DNA of 64,000 bases. It comes from 2-02-FULL-55-14 sp964534125. Its GTDB lineage: Bacteria > Bacteroidota > Ignavibacteria > UBA10030. The translations under genes were made by a program, and so were the position numbers. Of this stretch, positions 54,901 to 63,781 are shown piece by piece. The DNA lies in the NCBI GenBank assembly GCA_964534125.1, contig CAZHOJ010000001.1, positions 124,001 to 188,000 on the forward strand, in the 5' to 3' direction. The notes beneath the pieces were generated by a model. The model made no database searches, had not been told where the DNA came from, and worked only from the letters and a program-made list of their open reading frames with translations. Each line of letters starts with the position of its first letter. Within the stretch, counting starts at the first letter, position 1.

Positions 54901-57327
54901 AGCCGTCCCCGTCCCGATGAGGAGGGTGACGTTTGACGTCAGGAGGCTTAGAGCATTTACGGTCCGAGCCGCTCCAAGACTGACGGTGTATGATCCTCCG
55001 ACGTACGTATTGTCAAGGATCACATTGTCGATCGTGGACGGAGGTCCGTCCGGGAACCAGTTCTGAGCATCACCCCATGAGGTTCCATCCCCACCGCCGT
55101 CCCAATAGTACGTCGCTCCAGGCACGGGCTGTGCGATCTGATAGTCGCCGAACCCATCCGCAGCGAGAATGCCTGTTCTCGTGAAGCTCGTGGTTGTGGG
55201 GGTTCCCGTCGGGTCGTACGTCAACCACGATGCAGACACATACTTGCCCAGATCATAGTTTGCCGGCACCGTGCCGCCATCATTGTCGCCTGCCGTGTAG
55301 GAGAATGTGACATCGTACGAACTGAACGTCATGCCGGTATTGACAGCGGTCCAGTACACGTTGACGCTCTTTGTATTGTCCAGACCCGAGAGACCAATAT
55401 TCGGATGGTCGCCGCTGACCGCGCTGATCGTCAGTGTGCCGCCGACTGATAGCCCGTTGATCGTGAAGGCAGCCGGCGTATAGCTGGATGCTGTCCCGAC
55501 CTCGAAGGTCTTCGTTTCGCTCACAGCGTAGGTCTTCCTGAACATACCGATCACATGTCCACTCGTCCTGCTCACCGTGCCGGTGCTGATGAGGGTATTC
55601 CCGGCCGTCGTGACGTTGCCGCTCGTGAATGTCAGTGTCCCGCCGACCGTGACATCCGCATTGATGCTCAGGCCGGAGCTATTGTTCAGCGTGAGGCCGT
55701 TGAAGGTATGGGAGACTGCTGATCCACCGATCGTTTGGGGAGATGCACCATTGAACGATATCGTACCTGATGATGGCGTGAACGTGCCTCCGTTGTTCGT
55801 CCAGTTGCCTGCAACGGAATGCGTGAACGTGGAAGCGGCGAAGGCCGTCCCTGAACCCAGCACGACCGAACCGCCGATTGTCAGTGAACCTGTCGAAGTC
55901 GTCGAGGCCGTGCCGGCCAGCGAGAGGGTTCCTGTGAGGGTAAGGGCTCCGGGAAGTGTCTTCGTCCCCGATCCGGAGAGCGTCAGATTGTTGTAGGATA
56001 GCGTGGGGACAGACTGCGCGGCGCCGTTGAAGTCTACCGTGTTCCCTGTCAAGGAGTATGTGACAGCGGATGCGGTAAGAGAAAGCGTATTGGCGATGCC
56101 GACGGTACCTGCCGCGAACGTCACTGTGGCCCCTCCCCTGGCAGAGGAAACCGTCAGATTGTTGTAGGCGAATGCCGGGACATTCTGTGCTCCCGAGCCA
56201 TTGAGGTCGATCGTGTTGCCGGTGATGGTGTAACTATTGCCACCGGGGGCAAATGCTCCCGCAACGCCGACGGTGCCTGAGGCCAGTGTCCGCCCCCCGC
56301 TGTTGCTGGAAGTCAGATTGTTGTAATTGAAAACGGGGATCGTTTGCGGAGCGGTCCCGTTGAAGTCTACTGTGCTTCCCGTGATTGTGTAGGTGTTCCC
56401 GCCCGGCGTGAACGTACCTGCTATGCCGATCGTCCCTGTGGATGCGAGCGTCCGGACACCCAAGTTGCTTGAGGTCAGATTTCCGTAGTTCTGCGCGACG
56501 ATCGTCTGGGCCGCCGTTCCTGCATAGTTGACGGTGCTGGATGGACCGAGAGTGAATGAGCCATAGCCGCTCGGAAACGCCGACGAGGTGCCGGAAAGGA
56601 TGAATGTGGCCCCGTTCGAGACGCTGAATGTTGCACCGCCACTGCCAACGATGTCGAATCCGCCATTATTGAAGGTCCCGGTCTGAATGCTGAGGTTCCC
56701 CGTGACGTTCGTCGCGGAGATCGCAGCATTCGGAGTGAGACCTGCAGCGCTGGTATTGTTCGAAGCGACATTGTTGAAGATGATGTTCGTGACGTCGAGC
56801 GTTTGTGCGGTCGTTCCATTGAAATTGACCGTCGATCCCGTCGAGGTGAAGGTCGCACTCGCCCCTTTCGTGAAGGTGCCGCCGATATTGAGCGTCCCAT
56901 TCGTCAGATTGAACGTGACGCTGGCCCTGTTATCGAGGATCACACCGCCTGTCACCGTGAGCGTGCCCGCCACTGTCAGGGTGGACAGTCGCGTGGTCAC
57001 GACACTGCCGTTCACCGTCACCCCTCCCGCGCCCACGCTGAGGACGACCCCGGTATTGACGACCAGTTGGGAATTCTGATTGTTCTTCGTGGGTGCGTTG
57101 ATCGTGACGCTTGCGGGAGCAGCAGCCGGCGTCGTGGCAACCGTCACCGTGTAGTTGTTGCTGATGATGACAGTCGAACCGGCGGTCGGGACCGTACCGA
57201 GATCCCATGTGGTCCCACTGTTCCAGTTACCGGTCGCGACAGCAGTATACGTCTGTCCGAAAGCAACAGAACCTGTCCCGGCCAGGAAGAGCATCAGAAG
57301 GAGCGATATGTGAAGGACCTTCTTCAC
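51919..57327 (-). CDS. giant exported beta-helix-like surface protein (1802 aa)
   Basis: GTG start at 57327 behind ATAGGAGC; signal peptide VLHISLLLMLFLAGTGSVAFG. The mature protein opens with YTAVATGNWNSGTTWDLGTVP, a motif of G8-like/adhesin openings that recurs internally (TYYWDGGGDGTSWGDAQNWF; GGNWSAPGTWVGGVVP). Long arrays of YNNLTLSGSGTKTLPGALT and SSTVNFNGTTAQTL units follow, typical of filamentous-haemagglutinin-like beta-helices. Two copies (about residues 610-760 and 1240-1400) of a module with GHVIGMFRK/GHIVGYLKK and an FEVG/FEIG segment interrupt them. Almost no Cys or Trp elsewhere. It lacks a type A sorting signal and shares its C-terminal module with the 523-aa protein. Confidence 0.85.
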   Translation of the reverse strand: MKKVLHISLLLMLFLAGTGSVAFGQTYTAVATGNWNSGTTWDLGTVPTAGSTVIISNNYTVTVATTPAAAPASVTINAPTKNNQNSQLVVNTGVVLSVGAGGVTVNGSVVTTRLSTLTVAGTLTVTGGVILDNRASVTFNLTNGTLNIGGTFTKGASATFTSTGSTVNFNGTTAQTLDVTNIIFNNVASNNTSAAGLTPNAAISATNVTGNLSIQTGTFNNGGFDIVGSGGATFSVSNGATFILSGTSSAFPSGYGSFTLGPSSTVNYAGTAAQTIVAQNYGNLTSSNLGVRTLASTGTIGIAGTFTPGGNTYTITGSTVDFNGTAPQTIPVFNYNNLTSSNSGGRTLASGTVGVAGAFAPGGNSYTITGNTIDLNGSGAQNVPAFAYNNLTVSSARGGATVTFAAGTVGIANTLSLTASAVTYSLTGNTVDFNGAAQSVPTLSYNNLTLSGSGTKTLPGALTLTGTLSLAGTASTTSTGSLTIGGSVVLGSGTAFAASTFTHSVAGNWTNNGGTFTPSSGTISFNGASPQTIGGSAVSHTFNGLTLNNSSGLSINADVTVGGTLTFTSGNVTTAGNTLISTGTVSRTSGHVIGMFRKTYAVSETKTFEVGTASSYTPAAFTINGLSVGGTLTISAVSGDHPNIGLSGLDNTKSVNVYWTAVNTGMTFSSYDVTFSYTAGDNDGGTVPANYDLGKYVSASWLTYDPTGTPTTTSFTRTGILAADGFGDYQIAQPVPGATYYWDGGGDGTSWGDAQNWFPDGPPSTIDNVILDNTYVGGSYTVSLGAARTVNALSLLTSNVTLLIGTGTALTVTGTFDQQAGTLETQASFPTAAVVSLTGGTVYYSASGAQSVFSTTYIHLTLGGSGAKTFPGPLTINGDLTLSGTASTASQGDLAVSGSVILGSGTTFDASTHTHTVGGDWTNNGGTVTPSTSTITFNGSSAQAINGTASSHTFSGLIVNKAAGTLSVGGSAGSVSIGAGLTMTAGTYALTVPTTVSGTTTLNGGTVSVGTTTFNINGSTSVSAGSLTSDPTGTVSYGGTAQDIVSATYGNLTLAGSGTKTLPGALTIGGSFTLSGTASTTAAGALTVNGSVILGSGTAFDASTFSHSIGGDWTNNGGSFTPSSSTVSFTGSSAQSINGAATSETFAALTLNNASGLTLSSDVTVGGTLTFTSGNITAAADTLTANGTVIPTGGHIVGYLKKPVVAGNQSLSFEIGDAGAYTPVTIGIAGSSGAGTLTASTLGSDHPQVATSGVNPAKSANRYWTVVGTGFSVTSADVTVNFVAGDVDAGADPTLFVIDQYDGTNWLLPTTGTVTTTSTQATGLAWFGAFQVGQSSAGLITSTAAGGNWSAPGTWVGGVVPTNNAEVVIATTGGDSVTIDVSTATLTNITISSGAKLSGSAGTSLIIKGSIAGTDLVNDGTFNGNGGTVLLNGSQEWSGTGSFNLSFIDLNNKALTLSFASANTISVDGATTPIITPGSLVPNANTALAFSGTADQTINVSGLTYHHLYVNNSAIATLNAAVTTTNVTGDLRILGGTLNNGTFASDGNGGATFEVANGATFELAGTSAFPTTFTPSLGGTSTVDYGGTSQTVAAVNYGHLTLTTGTKTLASSGTVGVAGALSLISAPTVVTTSSTVDYNGTGTQTITSGVSYNNLTISGTADTSTHKTPDAALTVGGTLTIAANATLDMAGFSGSSFGGGSVNNGKMMWSGSNVYVSGTGTTEFYSSAAGTVDPGAAYGNMWFTGSGVKTISGIVAAMGGAAGFGVTISNNLTVDLTGDLTITGMDLNVDGNLTNDGTISVQ

Positions 57328-57369
57328 GCTGCTCCTATCGGTTCACCTCTCTATGAAAGAGAAGATCCG

Positions 57370-57768
57370 TCACGCCGCCGCTCCCACAACCCTATTTGTC
57401 TTCCCGTTCACGAGCTCCTTCACGAACCGGCCAAGCGCATCTTTCAACGACGACTTCGTGATGAACGCATCAGCGGAGGCAAGACGCGCCTGCTGTTCGT
57501 ACATCGATCCGGCCGAGACCGACACGATGGCCACACGGACGTCGGGCATCGCCGCCTTGATGGTGCGGGTCGCTTCGTACCCGTTCGTGCCCGGCATGTT
57601 GCCGTCCATGATGATGAGGTCCGGGTTGTAGTACTTTGCGCACTCGATGGCATCGGCGCCGTTGGAGACCTCTCCGACAACGTCGACACCGAACGAGCGC
57701 AGCAAAGAGGCGACCATCGACCGGACCAGGTCGTGATCGTCAGCGATGACTGCTCTGAGGTGGTGCAT
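57370..57768 (-). CDS. stand-alone response-regulator receiver protein
   Basis: Started at ATG 57768 behind AAGGAGC; a further ATG at 57798 overlaps the preceding stop and is an alternative. The 132 residues are a single receiver domain: acidic pair in VIADDHDLV, phosphorylation site LIIMDGNMPG (Asp55) and the conserved Lys in AFITKSSLKDAL. No output domain. It is 42 bp before the giant surface-protein gene and could be cotranscribed with it. Confidence 0.9.
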   Translation of the reverse strand: MHHLRAVIADDHDLVRSMVASLLRSFGVDVVGEVSNGADAIECAKYYNPDLIIMDGNMPGTNGYEATRTIKAAMPDVRVAIVSVSAGSMYEQQARLASADAFITKSSLKDALGRFVKELVNGKTNRVVGAAA

Positions 57769-57797
57769 TGTTGCTCCTTGTGATTGGGTGTTCATCA

Positions 57798-58196
57798 TTA
57801 CACCTGTGGAACGAATGCCGGCCTGCGTGCTCCGCCGTTCGCGCCGAACTCTCTCTCCAGTGCAGGCTTCAGCGATGTCTTCAGGATGAATGCATCGGCC
57901 TTCGCTTCAAGCGCCTGAAGCCGATAGATGGGATTGTCATGCATCGTTGCGATCATGACCTTTGTCGCCGGCCAGCGCTGCTTGATGATGCGCGTTGCGT
58001 CGAGACCGGTCTTGTTCGGCATCGCGATGTCCATCAGCACGACATCCGGAGACAGCAATTCAACCTGCGAGATCGCTTCATCTCCGTCCGATGCCTCGCC
58101 GACGACCGATACGTTCGGAAGCCGACTGAGGAACTCGTGGACTACCCGTCTGAAATCACAGTGGTCGTCCACGATGACGACTCGGATCTGTTTCAT
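57798..58196 (-). CDS. stand-alone response-regulator receiver protein
   Basis: A 132-residue single receiver domain: VVIVDDHCDFRR, phosphorylation site VVLMDIAMPN (Asp56), and Lys in AFILKTSLKPAL, followed by a short Gly/Arg tail. The ribosome-binding site is AAAGGA. It is a near paralogue in layout of the next receiver gene, from which it is separated by about 30 bp. Likely partner is the kinase encoded 1.2 kb upstream, but this is inference. Confidence 0.9.
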   Translation of the reverse strand: MKQIRVVIVDDHCDFRRVVHEFLSRLPNVSVVGEASDGDEAISQVELLSPDVVLMDIAMPNKTGLDATRIIKQRWPATKVMIATMHDNPIYRLQALEAKADAFILKTSLKPALEREFGANGGARRPAFVPQV

Positions 58197-58779
58197 GACA
58201 GGTCCTTTCTTGTGAGTGGTTAAAGGTTTCTATGTATATCGCTGCTGTAAAGTCTTGAGAAACAAGGAGGTTAGAATCGTGGAGGGGACGTAGGATGCGA
58301 AAATGAGGGAAATACGTAGGGAAGTAGGGGAATCTACGTAGATGGGAGGGACTGTAGGCAGTATGCACTACGCACTTGACAGAAAGCAATTTCCTATCTG
58401 GAATACGCAGAAACGTGCGAGGGCATCATGGGGCGAAGTACGCAGAACGAATGGAAAAGGCACAAACTGGCGGAATCTGCGAATATGATCAAAAATGGAT
58501 GATTGTTTGCCGAACCAGCTGAAATGCGCCAAAAACCGCGATTTTAATCTTGGGACGCGGAATGGAAGAGTGCGTCCTGGAGAGGTTTTTCTGACTAGAA
58601 GCCATCTCAAAAACATCTCACGCAACGACCGCCACGGTAACAAAGAGAGATCGCAACGTGAGAACCCTACATTATGTTATGTTTTTGCGTTGCGGGCGCT
58701 GCCTTCGTTGCGAGCTTTGCGAGAAACCATCCTGTGGAGGGTATTTTTGAGATAGCTTCTACTGAGTGCTGCGTAGTGA
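58197..58779. repeat. gene-free stretch with short degenerate repeats
   Basis: About 580 bp between the two regulator units. It contains TACGTAGGGAAGTAGGGG...CTACGTAG (58311-58341), a TTTTTGCGTTGCGGGCG/TTCGTTGCGAGCTTTGCG block (58683-58728) matching the word at 48285, and CTACTGAGTGCTGCGTAGTG-type words (58752-58786; also near 58348-58378 and 48638-48656). The promoter for the two receiver genes should lie near 58200-58260 but is not clear. Confidence 0.6.
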
Positions 58780-59448
58780 CTACTGCTTCTTCAGCTTCTT
58801 CTCCACAGCATACTTCACCAGTTTTGCGCTGTCGTGAATATCAAGCTTCTGCATGATGTTCGTCTTATGCGTCTCCACGGTCCGCGGACTGATGAAGAGC
58901 TTGTCGGATATCTGCTGGTTCGTGAGGCCTTCCGCGACCAGGCCGAGGATCTCGCGTTCTCTGTTCGTGAGGACGTCCGCGTCGCCGATCGGACCTGATT
59001 CCGGCGTATCACGCTGCTCCGCCCGGTCGACATAGCCGCGGATCATGATCTCGGAGATCCTCGAGCTGAAGTATTTCTCCCCCTTGGCGACCGTCCGGAT
59101 GGCCGTCGCGAGCTCTTCCTTCGTGCTGTTCTTAAGGATATATCCCGATGCGCCCGACCGGAATATCTGATACACATATTCCTCGTTCTCGTGCATCGTG
59201 AGGACAAGGACCTTCACCTCGGGATACTTCTTCAGGATCTGCTTCGTCGCCTCCGTGCCCGACAATTTGGGCATGGAAATGTCGAGAATGATGACATCCG
59301 GCCTGAGACTTCCGGCTTTCGCCACCGCTTCTTCCCCATCCTCTGCTTCGCCAATGACCGTGAAATCTTCGATGGGGTCGAGGAGATTTATCAATCCGCT
59401 TCGCACCAAGTGATGATCATCGGCGATGAGTATCTTCGTACGTTTCAT
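58780..59448 (-). CDS. NarL/FixJ-family response regulator
   Basis: A 222-residue regulator with an N-terminal receiver (ILIADDHHLVRSG, VIILDISMPKLSG with Asp56, GYILKNSTKEEL) and a C-terminal LuxR-type helix-turn-helix (LTNREREILGLVAEGLTNQQ then ISPRTVETHKTNIMQKL). It starts in an ATGA overlap with the histidine kinase gene, its cognate partner. The targets may include the surface genes transcribed downstream on the same strand; no binding site could be identified. Confidence 0.95.
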   Translation of the reverse strand: MKRTKILIADDHHLVRSGLINLLDPIEDFTVIGEAEDGEEAVAKAGSLRPDVIILDISMPKLSGTEATKQILKKYPEVKVLVLTMHENEEYVYQIFRSGASGYILKNSTKEELATAIRTVAKGEKYFSSRISEIMIRGYVDRAEQRDTPESGPIGDADVLTNREREILGLVAEGLTNQQISDKLFISPRTVETHKTNIMQKLDIHDSAKLVKYAVEKKLKKQ

Positions 59449-61967
59449 GTCTGTGCCTGTTCTATCGTACCTTCCATGGGAAGTTCGACGATGATGAGCG
59501 TCCCCTTGCCGGGCGCGCTGTCGATGGAGAGCGTACCATTGAACGAGTTGACCCGTTCCCGCATGCTCGCTAATCCGATGCCCCCTCCCTGCGCCCGCCG
59601 CATCCGCTGCATCGCCTCCTCCATCCCCTTCCCGTTGTCCTCGATCGTCAGGCGGAGGATGTGATCAGAGAGAGAGACCTGCAACGTGATCTGCGTCGCT
59701 TCTCCATGACGGACGCTGTTGGTGAGCGCCTCCTGAACGATCCGGTACAGGGCGATCTCCTTGCGCTGGCTTATCCGTCCGATATCGCCCTTGCTGAAGA
59801 ACTGTACCCGGACCCTGCTCTGCTCGCCGAACTTCTCAGAGAGAAGCTGCAGGGCAGGGACGAGGCCGAAGTCCTCGAGAACGCTCGGCATCAGGTCGTA
59901 CGAGATCTGTCGGGCCTCCTTCATGACACTGTCAAGGAGGCCCTTGACATCGTCGAACTTCTTCCGGTCCTCTTCCCGCACCGAGGGTGCATCTTCCATG
60001 ATCTCGACATTCAGCTTGATGGCGGTAAGGATCTGCCCCAGGCCATCATGGATCTCACGAGCAATACGCCGTCGCTCCGCTTCCTGTGCGTCCACGCGGG
60101 CCCCGGACAGCACCTCCAGTTCCTGCTCGCGCTGAAGCAGGTTCTCATACAGGCTTGCGTTCGCCAGGGCGATGGCCGTCTTTTCGGCGAGGGACACAAG
60201 CAGTCGCATCTCCCGTTCCGCGAATGTGTGATAGCTCCGGAATCCCACGGCAAGGACCCCTTCCTGCCGGTCCTCGACCTTGAGCGGAAACCATGCGGAC
60301 GAGATGATGCCCTCCCCCGACAAACCCGGGAGGGTCGCTGTGTTGAGGTTCTGCTGACCCTTCAATTCCTGCACGACCAATGGCTCGGAACCGGACAGCA
60401 GGGCCCGGATGGCAGGCGTAACTTCGAATTGCACATCCTCACTCTCGGTGCGCACATTCCCCCCCATCGCGCGCCAGCAGATGTTTCTGGCCGTGTCGTC
60501 ATACATGAGGATCCCTGCCCAATGGGCACGTGAGAGGTTCAGCACCTGCTGAATGATGGACGAGAGGATGGTCTTCAGGTCGACAATACCAACGAGCCGC
60601 CTGTCGATCTCGCTGAGCGCATCCTGTTCCCATGCCCAGAGGGCCTGCTCCCGCTCAAGAGACTTACGCTCCGTGATGTCCCGGAAGGTCGCCTGGAGAG
60701 CCAGAAGGTCCCCCCATCGCACGACCGAGGCACTGGCCTCTACATCGATCAGCTTCCCTTCTTTGGTCGTGGCCCTGAACTCAGCATTCGACAGTATCTG
60801 GTCCCCGACGTGCCGCGCCTCCATGGGGACATGGAACGCGAGCTTCCCGGCAGGACCGAAAAGCTCTGCGAAGCGAAGTTCGCTGATCTGCTCGGACTTC
60901 TTGAAACCGAAGAGCTCGCGTGCCGATGTGTTCGCATAGACGACCTCCTCTGCCTGCAGAAGGACGAGCGCATCGGGTGAGTTCTCGACAATGGAGCGGT
61001 ACTGGTCCTCCGCTTCCTTGGCCTTCGCCCGCAGGCGGTTGACATCCGATCTGTCGGAGTGCGTAACGATGATCTCGTCGAGCTCGTGCCGGTCGTCCCG
61101 CTTTCCGATAGCATACAGGGAGTAGTGAACTTCCCTCCCTGAGACGGTAATTGCCACATTTGCATTCCACGCCGATGCTGAGGCCAGACCCTTCATCATG
61201 CCCGCCCAGAGGGTCTCAGATCGGAGCCCATCTGCAGGAGTATCGAGATAGCGGAACCGATCGGCCCGCCTCAAGTCGGAAGCACCGGCGGCGGGAAACC
61301 GGTTCTGGAACGCAGGGTTGGTGAACACTGTTCTGCCCTCCCCGTCGTAGATGACGATGGGATCTTCCGTCAACTGAAGAATGGAAGAGAGCCGGTTGTA
61401 CGCTGCCAATTCCCGTGTCCGGGCAGAGGCCAACCACAATGTGAACCAGAATCCTGCGGCCACGATGACCATCGACAATCCTGCCCACACATTGATGCTC
61501 TGCTGAAAGTCGCGGTTCTCCTCCGCGACGAGTTCCGTGATGTGGTTGCCCAGTGCCTGCTCCACATTCAGGAGGGCGTCATAGCGATACCCATGGTCTG
61601 CCACGGATGGATCCCGCAGAAGGCTTTGTCCATACCCACGAAAGGCGCCGACGGTCTCCTCTGCCCGCGCGGAGAGCGATATGTCGTGGACGTCGAGAAG
61701 GGAATCGAACGCCGACCACGCGACATCCATTCGCGCTTCGGCCTCGGCAGGTCCGAGAATCCGACCCTCGAGGTCACGCATCATGTGAAACACGGAGAGG
61801 AGGAGAGAATCCTGTTGGACGGAGATGTGAAGAAGCTCATGTTCCCGTTCGGACATCGAAAGGAAGCTGAGGTAGAACAGTGCGATGAAGGCTGACACAC
61901 TGATGAGGACCGCCCAGGCGAACGGGCGGAGCGGTCTGGTTGGTGTTGAGACCATGCGGAAACTCAT
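59445..61967 (-). CDS. membrane histidine kinase with PAS and GAF domains (NarX/DegS type)
   Basis: An 840-residue kinase. Two membrane helices (about 17-37 and 162-182) enclose a periplasmic helical sensor region. Then come a PAS domain (about 190-310), a second PAS (about 320-440, RSIVENSPDALVLLQ to FRDITERKSLERE), a GAF domain (about 470-610), the HisKA_3 dimerisation helix with ERRRIAREIHDGLGQ (His640) and the ATPase with EALTNSVRHG, IEDNGKGM and GGGIGLASMRERV. It should phosphorylate the NarL-type regulator encoded next. The ligand is unknown. Confidence 0.95.
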   Translation of the reverse strand: MSFRMVSTPTRPLRPFAWAVLISVSAFIALFYLSFLSMSEREHELLHISVQQDSLLLSVFHMMRDLEGRILGPAEAEARMDVAWSAFDSLLDVHDISLSARAEETVGAFRGYGQSLLRDPSVADHGYRYDALLNVEQALGNHITELVAEENRDFQQSINVWAGLSMVIVAAGFWFTLWLASARTRELAAYNRLSSILQLTEDPIVIYDGEGRTVFTNPAFQNRFPAAGASDLRRADRFRYLDTPADGLRSETLWAGMMKGLASASAWNANVAITVSGREVHYSLYAIGKRDDRHELDEIIVTHSDRSDVNRLRAKAKEAEDQYRSIVENSPDALVLLQAEEVVYANTSARELFGFKKSEQISELRFAELFGPAGKLAFHVPMEARHVGDQILSNAEFRATTKEGKLIDVEASASVVRWGDLLALQATFRDITERKSLEREQALWAWEQDALSEIDRRLVGIVDLKTILSSIIQQVLNLSRAHWAGILMYDDTARNICWRAMGGNVRTESEDVQFEVTPAIRALLSGSEPLVVQELKGQQNLNTATLPGLSGEGIISSAWFPLKVEDRQEGVLAVGFRSYHTFAEREMRLLVSLAEKTAIALANASLYENLLQREQELEVLSGARVDAQEAERRRIAREIHDGLGQILTAIKLNVEIMEDAPSVREEDRKKFDDVKGLLDSVMKEARQISYDLMPSVLEDFGLVPALQLLSEKFGEQSRVRVQFFSKGDIGRISQRKEIALYRIVQEALTNSVRHGEATQITLQVSLSDHILRLTIEDNGKGMEEAMQRMRRAQGGGIGLASMRERVNSFNGTLSIDSAPGKGTLIIVELPMEGTIEQAQT

Positions 61968-62006
61968 GCCCGATCGGCGGGCCCGACCGGGCGATGGATC
62001 ACGAGG

Positions 62007-62387
62007 CTACTTGCCGGTCAGGGCCTGATATGCTGCGGCATCCAGGAGGGCTCCGATCTCATTCGGGTCCGAGACCTTGATGCGGACCATCCAGCCGTCG
62101 GCATACGGCGACTTGTTGACGAGCTCGGGTGTCTCACTCAGGGCAGTATTGACCTCCACGACCTCGCCCGAGATCGGCGCATACAGATCAGAGACGGCCT
62201 TGACCGCCTCGATCGTACCGAATGCGGCGTCCTTGGCGAGCGAAGAGCCGACCGATGGGAGTTCCACGAACACCACATCACCCAGCTCTCCCTGAGCGAA
62301 ATCAGTGATGCCGATAGTGCCTGTCTCCCCGTCGATGCGTACCCACTCGTGTTCCTTCGTGTATTTCAGGTCTGATGGGAATTCCAT
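62007..62387 (-). CDS. gcvH: glycine cleavage system H protein
   Basis: A 126-residue lipoyl carrier: YTKEHEWVRIDGETGTIGIT, AQGELGDVVFVELPSVG and the lipoylation site FGTIEAVKAVSDLYAPISG (Lys63), ending NEIGALLDAAAYQAL. It shuttles the aminomethyl group between GcvP and GcvT; gcvT is at the other end of the window. It follows accC by 7 bp. Confidence 0.97.
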   Translation of the reverse strand: MEFPSDLKYTKEHEWVRIDGETGTIGITDFAQGELGDVVFVELPSVGSSLAKDAAFGTIEAVKAVSDLYAPISGEVVEVNTALSETPELVNKSPYADGWMVRIKVSDPNEIGALLDAAAYQALTGK

Positions 62388-62394
62388 GATGGTC

Positions 62395-63735
62395 CTAGTC
62401 CTTGAAATTGAACGTCTCGATGAACTTCGTATCGAAATTACCGCTCTGGAACTGTTCGTTGGCCATGAGCTTCATGTGGAACGGTATCGTGGTCCGGGGC
62501 CCCTCGATGACGAACTCTTCCAACGCTCCCCTCATCTTGTTGATCGCCTCCCTCCGGGTGGCGCTCTTGACGATGATCTTCGCGATCAGTGAATCATAGT
62601 AGGGCGGGATCTCGTAGCCGTCGTAGGCGTGGGAGTCGACCCGGACGCCGAAACCGCTGGGAGCATGGAACGTGTGGATCTTCCCCGGCGACGGCCGAAA
62701 ATCGTGCATCGGGTCCTCGGCGTTGATACGGCATTCGATGGCGTGGAACTGCGGCTTCGGCGTGAATTTCTTCAGCCGCAGGCCGCTCAGCACCTGGATC
62801 TGCTGCTTGACGAGGTCCACGTTGTAGACCTCCTCCGTCACCGTGTGCTCCACCTGGATGCGGGTGTTCATTTCCATGAAATAGAAGTTGTGGTACTTGT
62901 CGACGAGGAACTCCATCGTCCCCGCCCCCTCATACTTGACACTCCGTGCACCATTGACGGCAGCATCCCCCATCGCGGCCCGCATCTCTGGGGTCAGGGC
63001 CGGAGACGGAGATTCCTCCACGAGCTTCTGGTGCCGGCGCTGGATACTGCAATCCCGCTCGCCATAGTGGACGACGGTCCCGTAGGAATCACCCATCAGC
63101 TGGATCTCGACGTGGCGGGGCTCCTCCACAAATTTCTCGATGTACACCGAGGCATCCCCGAACGCCGTTTCCGCCTCGTGGCTCGCCGTACGGAACGCCT
63201 TCTCCAGGTCCGCCGGAGTCCGGACGATGCGCATCCCGCGCCCGCCACCGCCGGCCGAGGCCTTGATAATGATGGGGTAGCCCACCTCCTCAGCGATCGT
63301 GCGCGCATCCTTCATCTCGCGTACAACCCCTTCGCTCCCCGGGATGACGGGGACTCCCGCGTTCCGCATCGTCTCCTTCGCGAACGCCTTATCCCCCATC
63401 GAAGCGATAGCGCTCGCGGACGGACCGATGAAGGTGAGACCCGATGTCGTACAGATGTCGGCGAAATTCGCGTTCTCCGCCAGGAAACCATAACCGGGAT
63501 GCACCGCATCAGCGGCAGTCACTTCTGCTGCCGCGAGGATGCGGGGAACGTTCAGGTAGCTTTCCTTCGAGGGAGGAGGACCAATGCAGACAGCTTCATC
63601 TGCGAACCGGACATGAAGGGAATCACGGTCGGCCGTGGAGTAGACCGCGACGGTCTGAATGCCGAGTTCACGGCAGGCGCGGATGACTCGGAGCGCGATC
63701 TCGCCGCGATTTGCGATGAGGATCTTCTTGAACAC
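62395..63735 (-). CDS. accC: acetyl-CoA carboxylase, biotin carboxylase subunit
   Basis: A GTG-started 446-residue ATP-grasp enzyme: FKKILIANRGEIALRVIRAC, HPGYGFLAENANFA, the glycine-rich ATP loop IIIKASAGGGGRGMRIV, and FMEMNTRIQVEHTVTEEV. It carboxylates biotin on AccB in the first step of fatty acid synthesis. The ribosome-binding site is AGAGG. It lies 46 bp after the accB stop. Confidence 0.96.
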   Translation of the reverse strand: MFKKILIANRGEIALRVIRACRELGIQTVAVYSTADRDSLHVRFADEAVCIGPPPSKESYLNVPRILAAAEVTAADAVHPGYGFLAENANFADICTTSGLTFIGPSASAIASMGDKAFAKETMRNAGVPVIPGSEGVVREMKDARTIAEEVGYPIIIKASAGGGGRGMRIVRTPADLEKAFRTASHEAETAFGDASVYIEKFVEEPRHVEIQLMGDSYGTVVHYGERDCSIQRRHQKLVEESPSPALTPEMRAAMGDAAVNGARSVKYEGAGTMEFLVDKYHNFYFMEMNTRIQVEHTVTEEVYNVDLVKQQIQVLSGLRLKKFTPKPQFHAIECRINAEDPMHDFRPSPGKIHTFHAPSGFGVRVDSHAYDGYEIPPYYDSLIAKIIVKSATRREAINKMRGALEEFVIEGPRTTIPFHMKLMANEQFQSGNFDTKFIETFNFKD

Positions 63736-63781
63736 TATTGCCTCTGAAGCTGATGGAGGAATGGACCGGTCACCCGGGGAC

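Noticed and set aside
42991..58779. Integrated prophage, integron or insertion sequence as the cause of the repeat-rich island
   Set aside because: No integrase, transposase, phage structural gene or attachment-site pair was found in the region.
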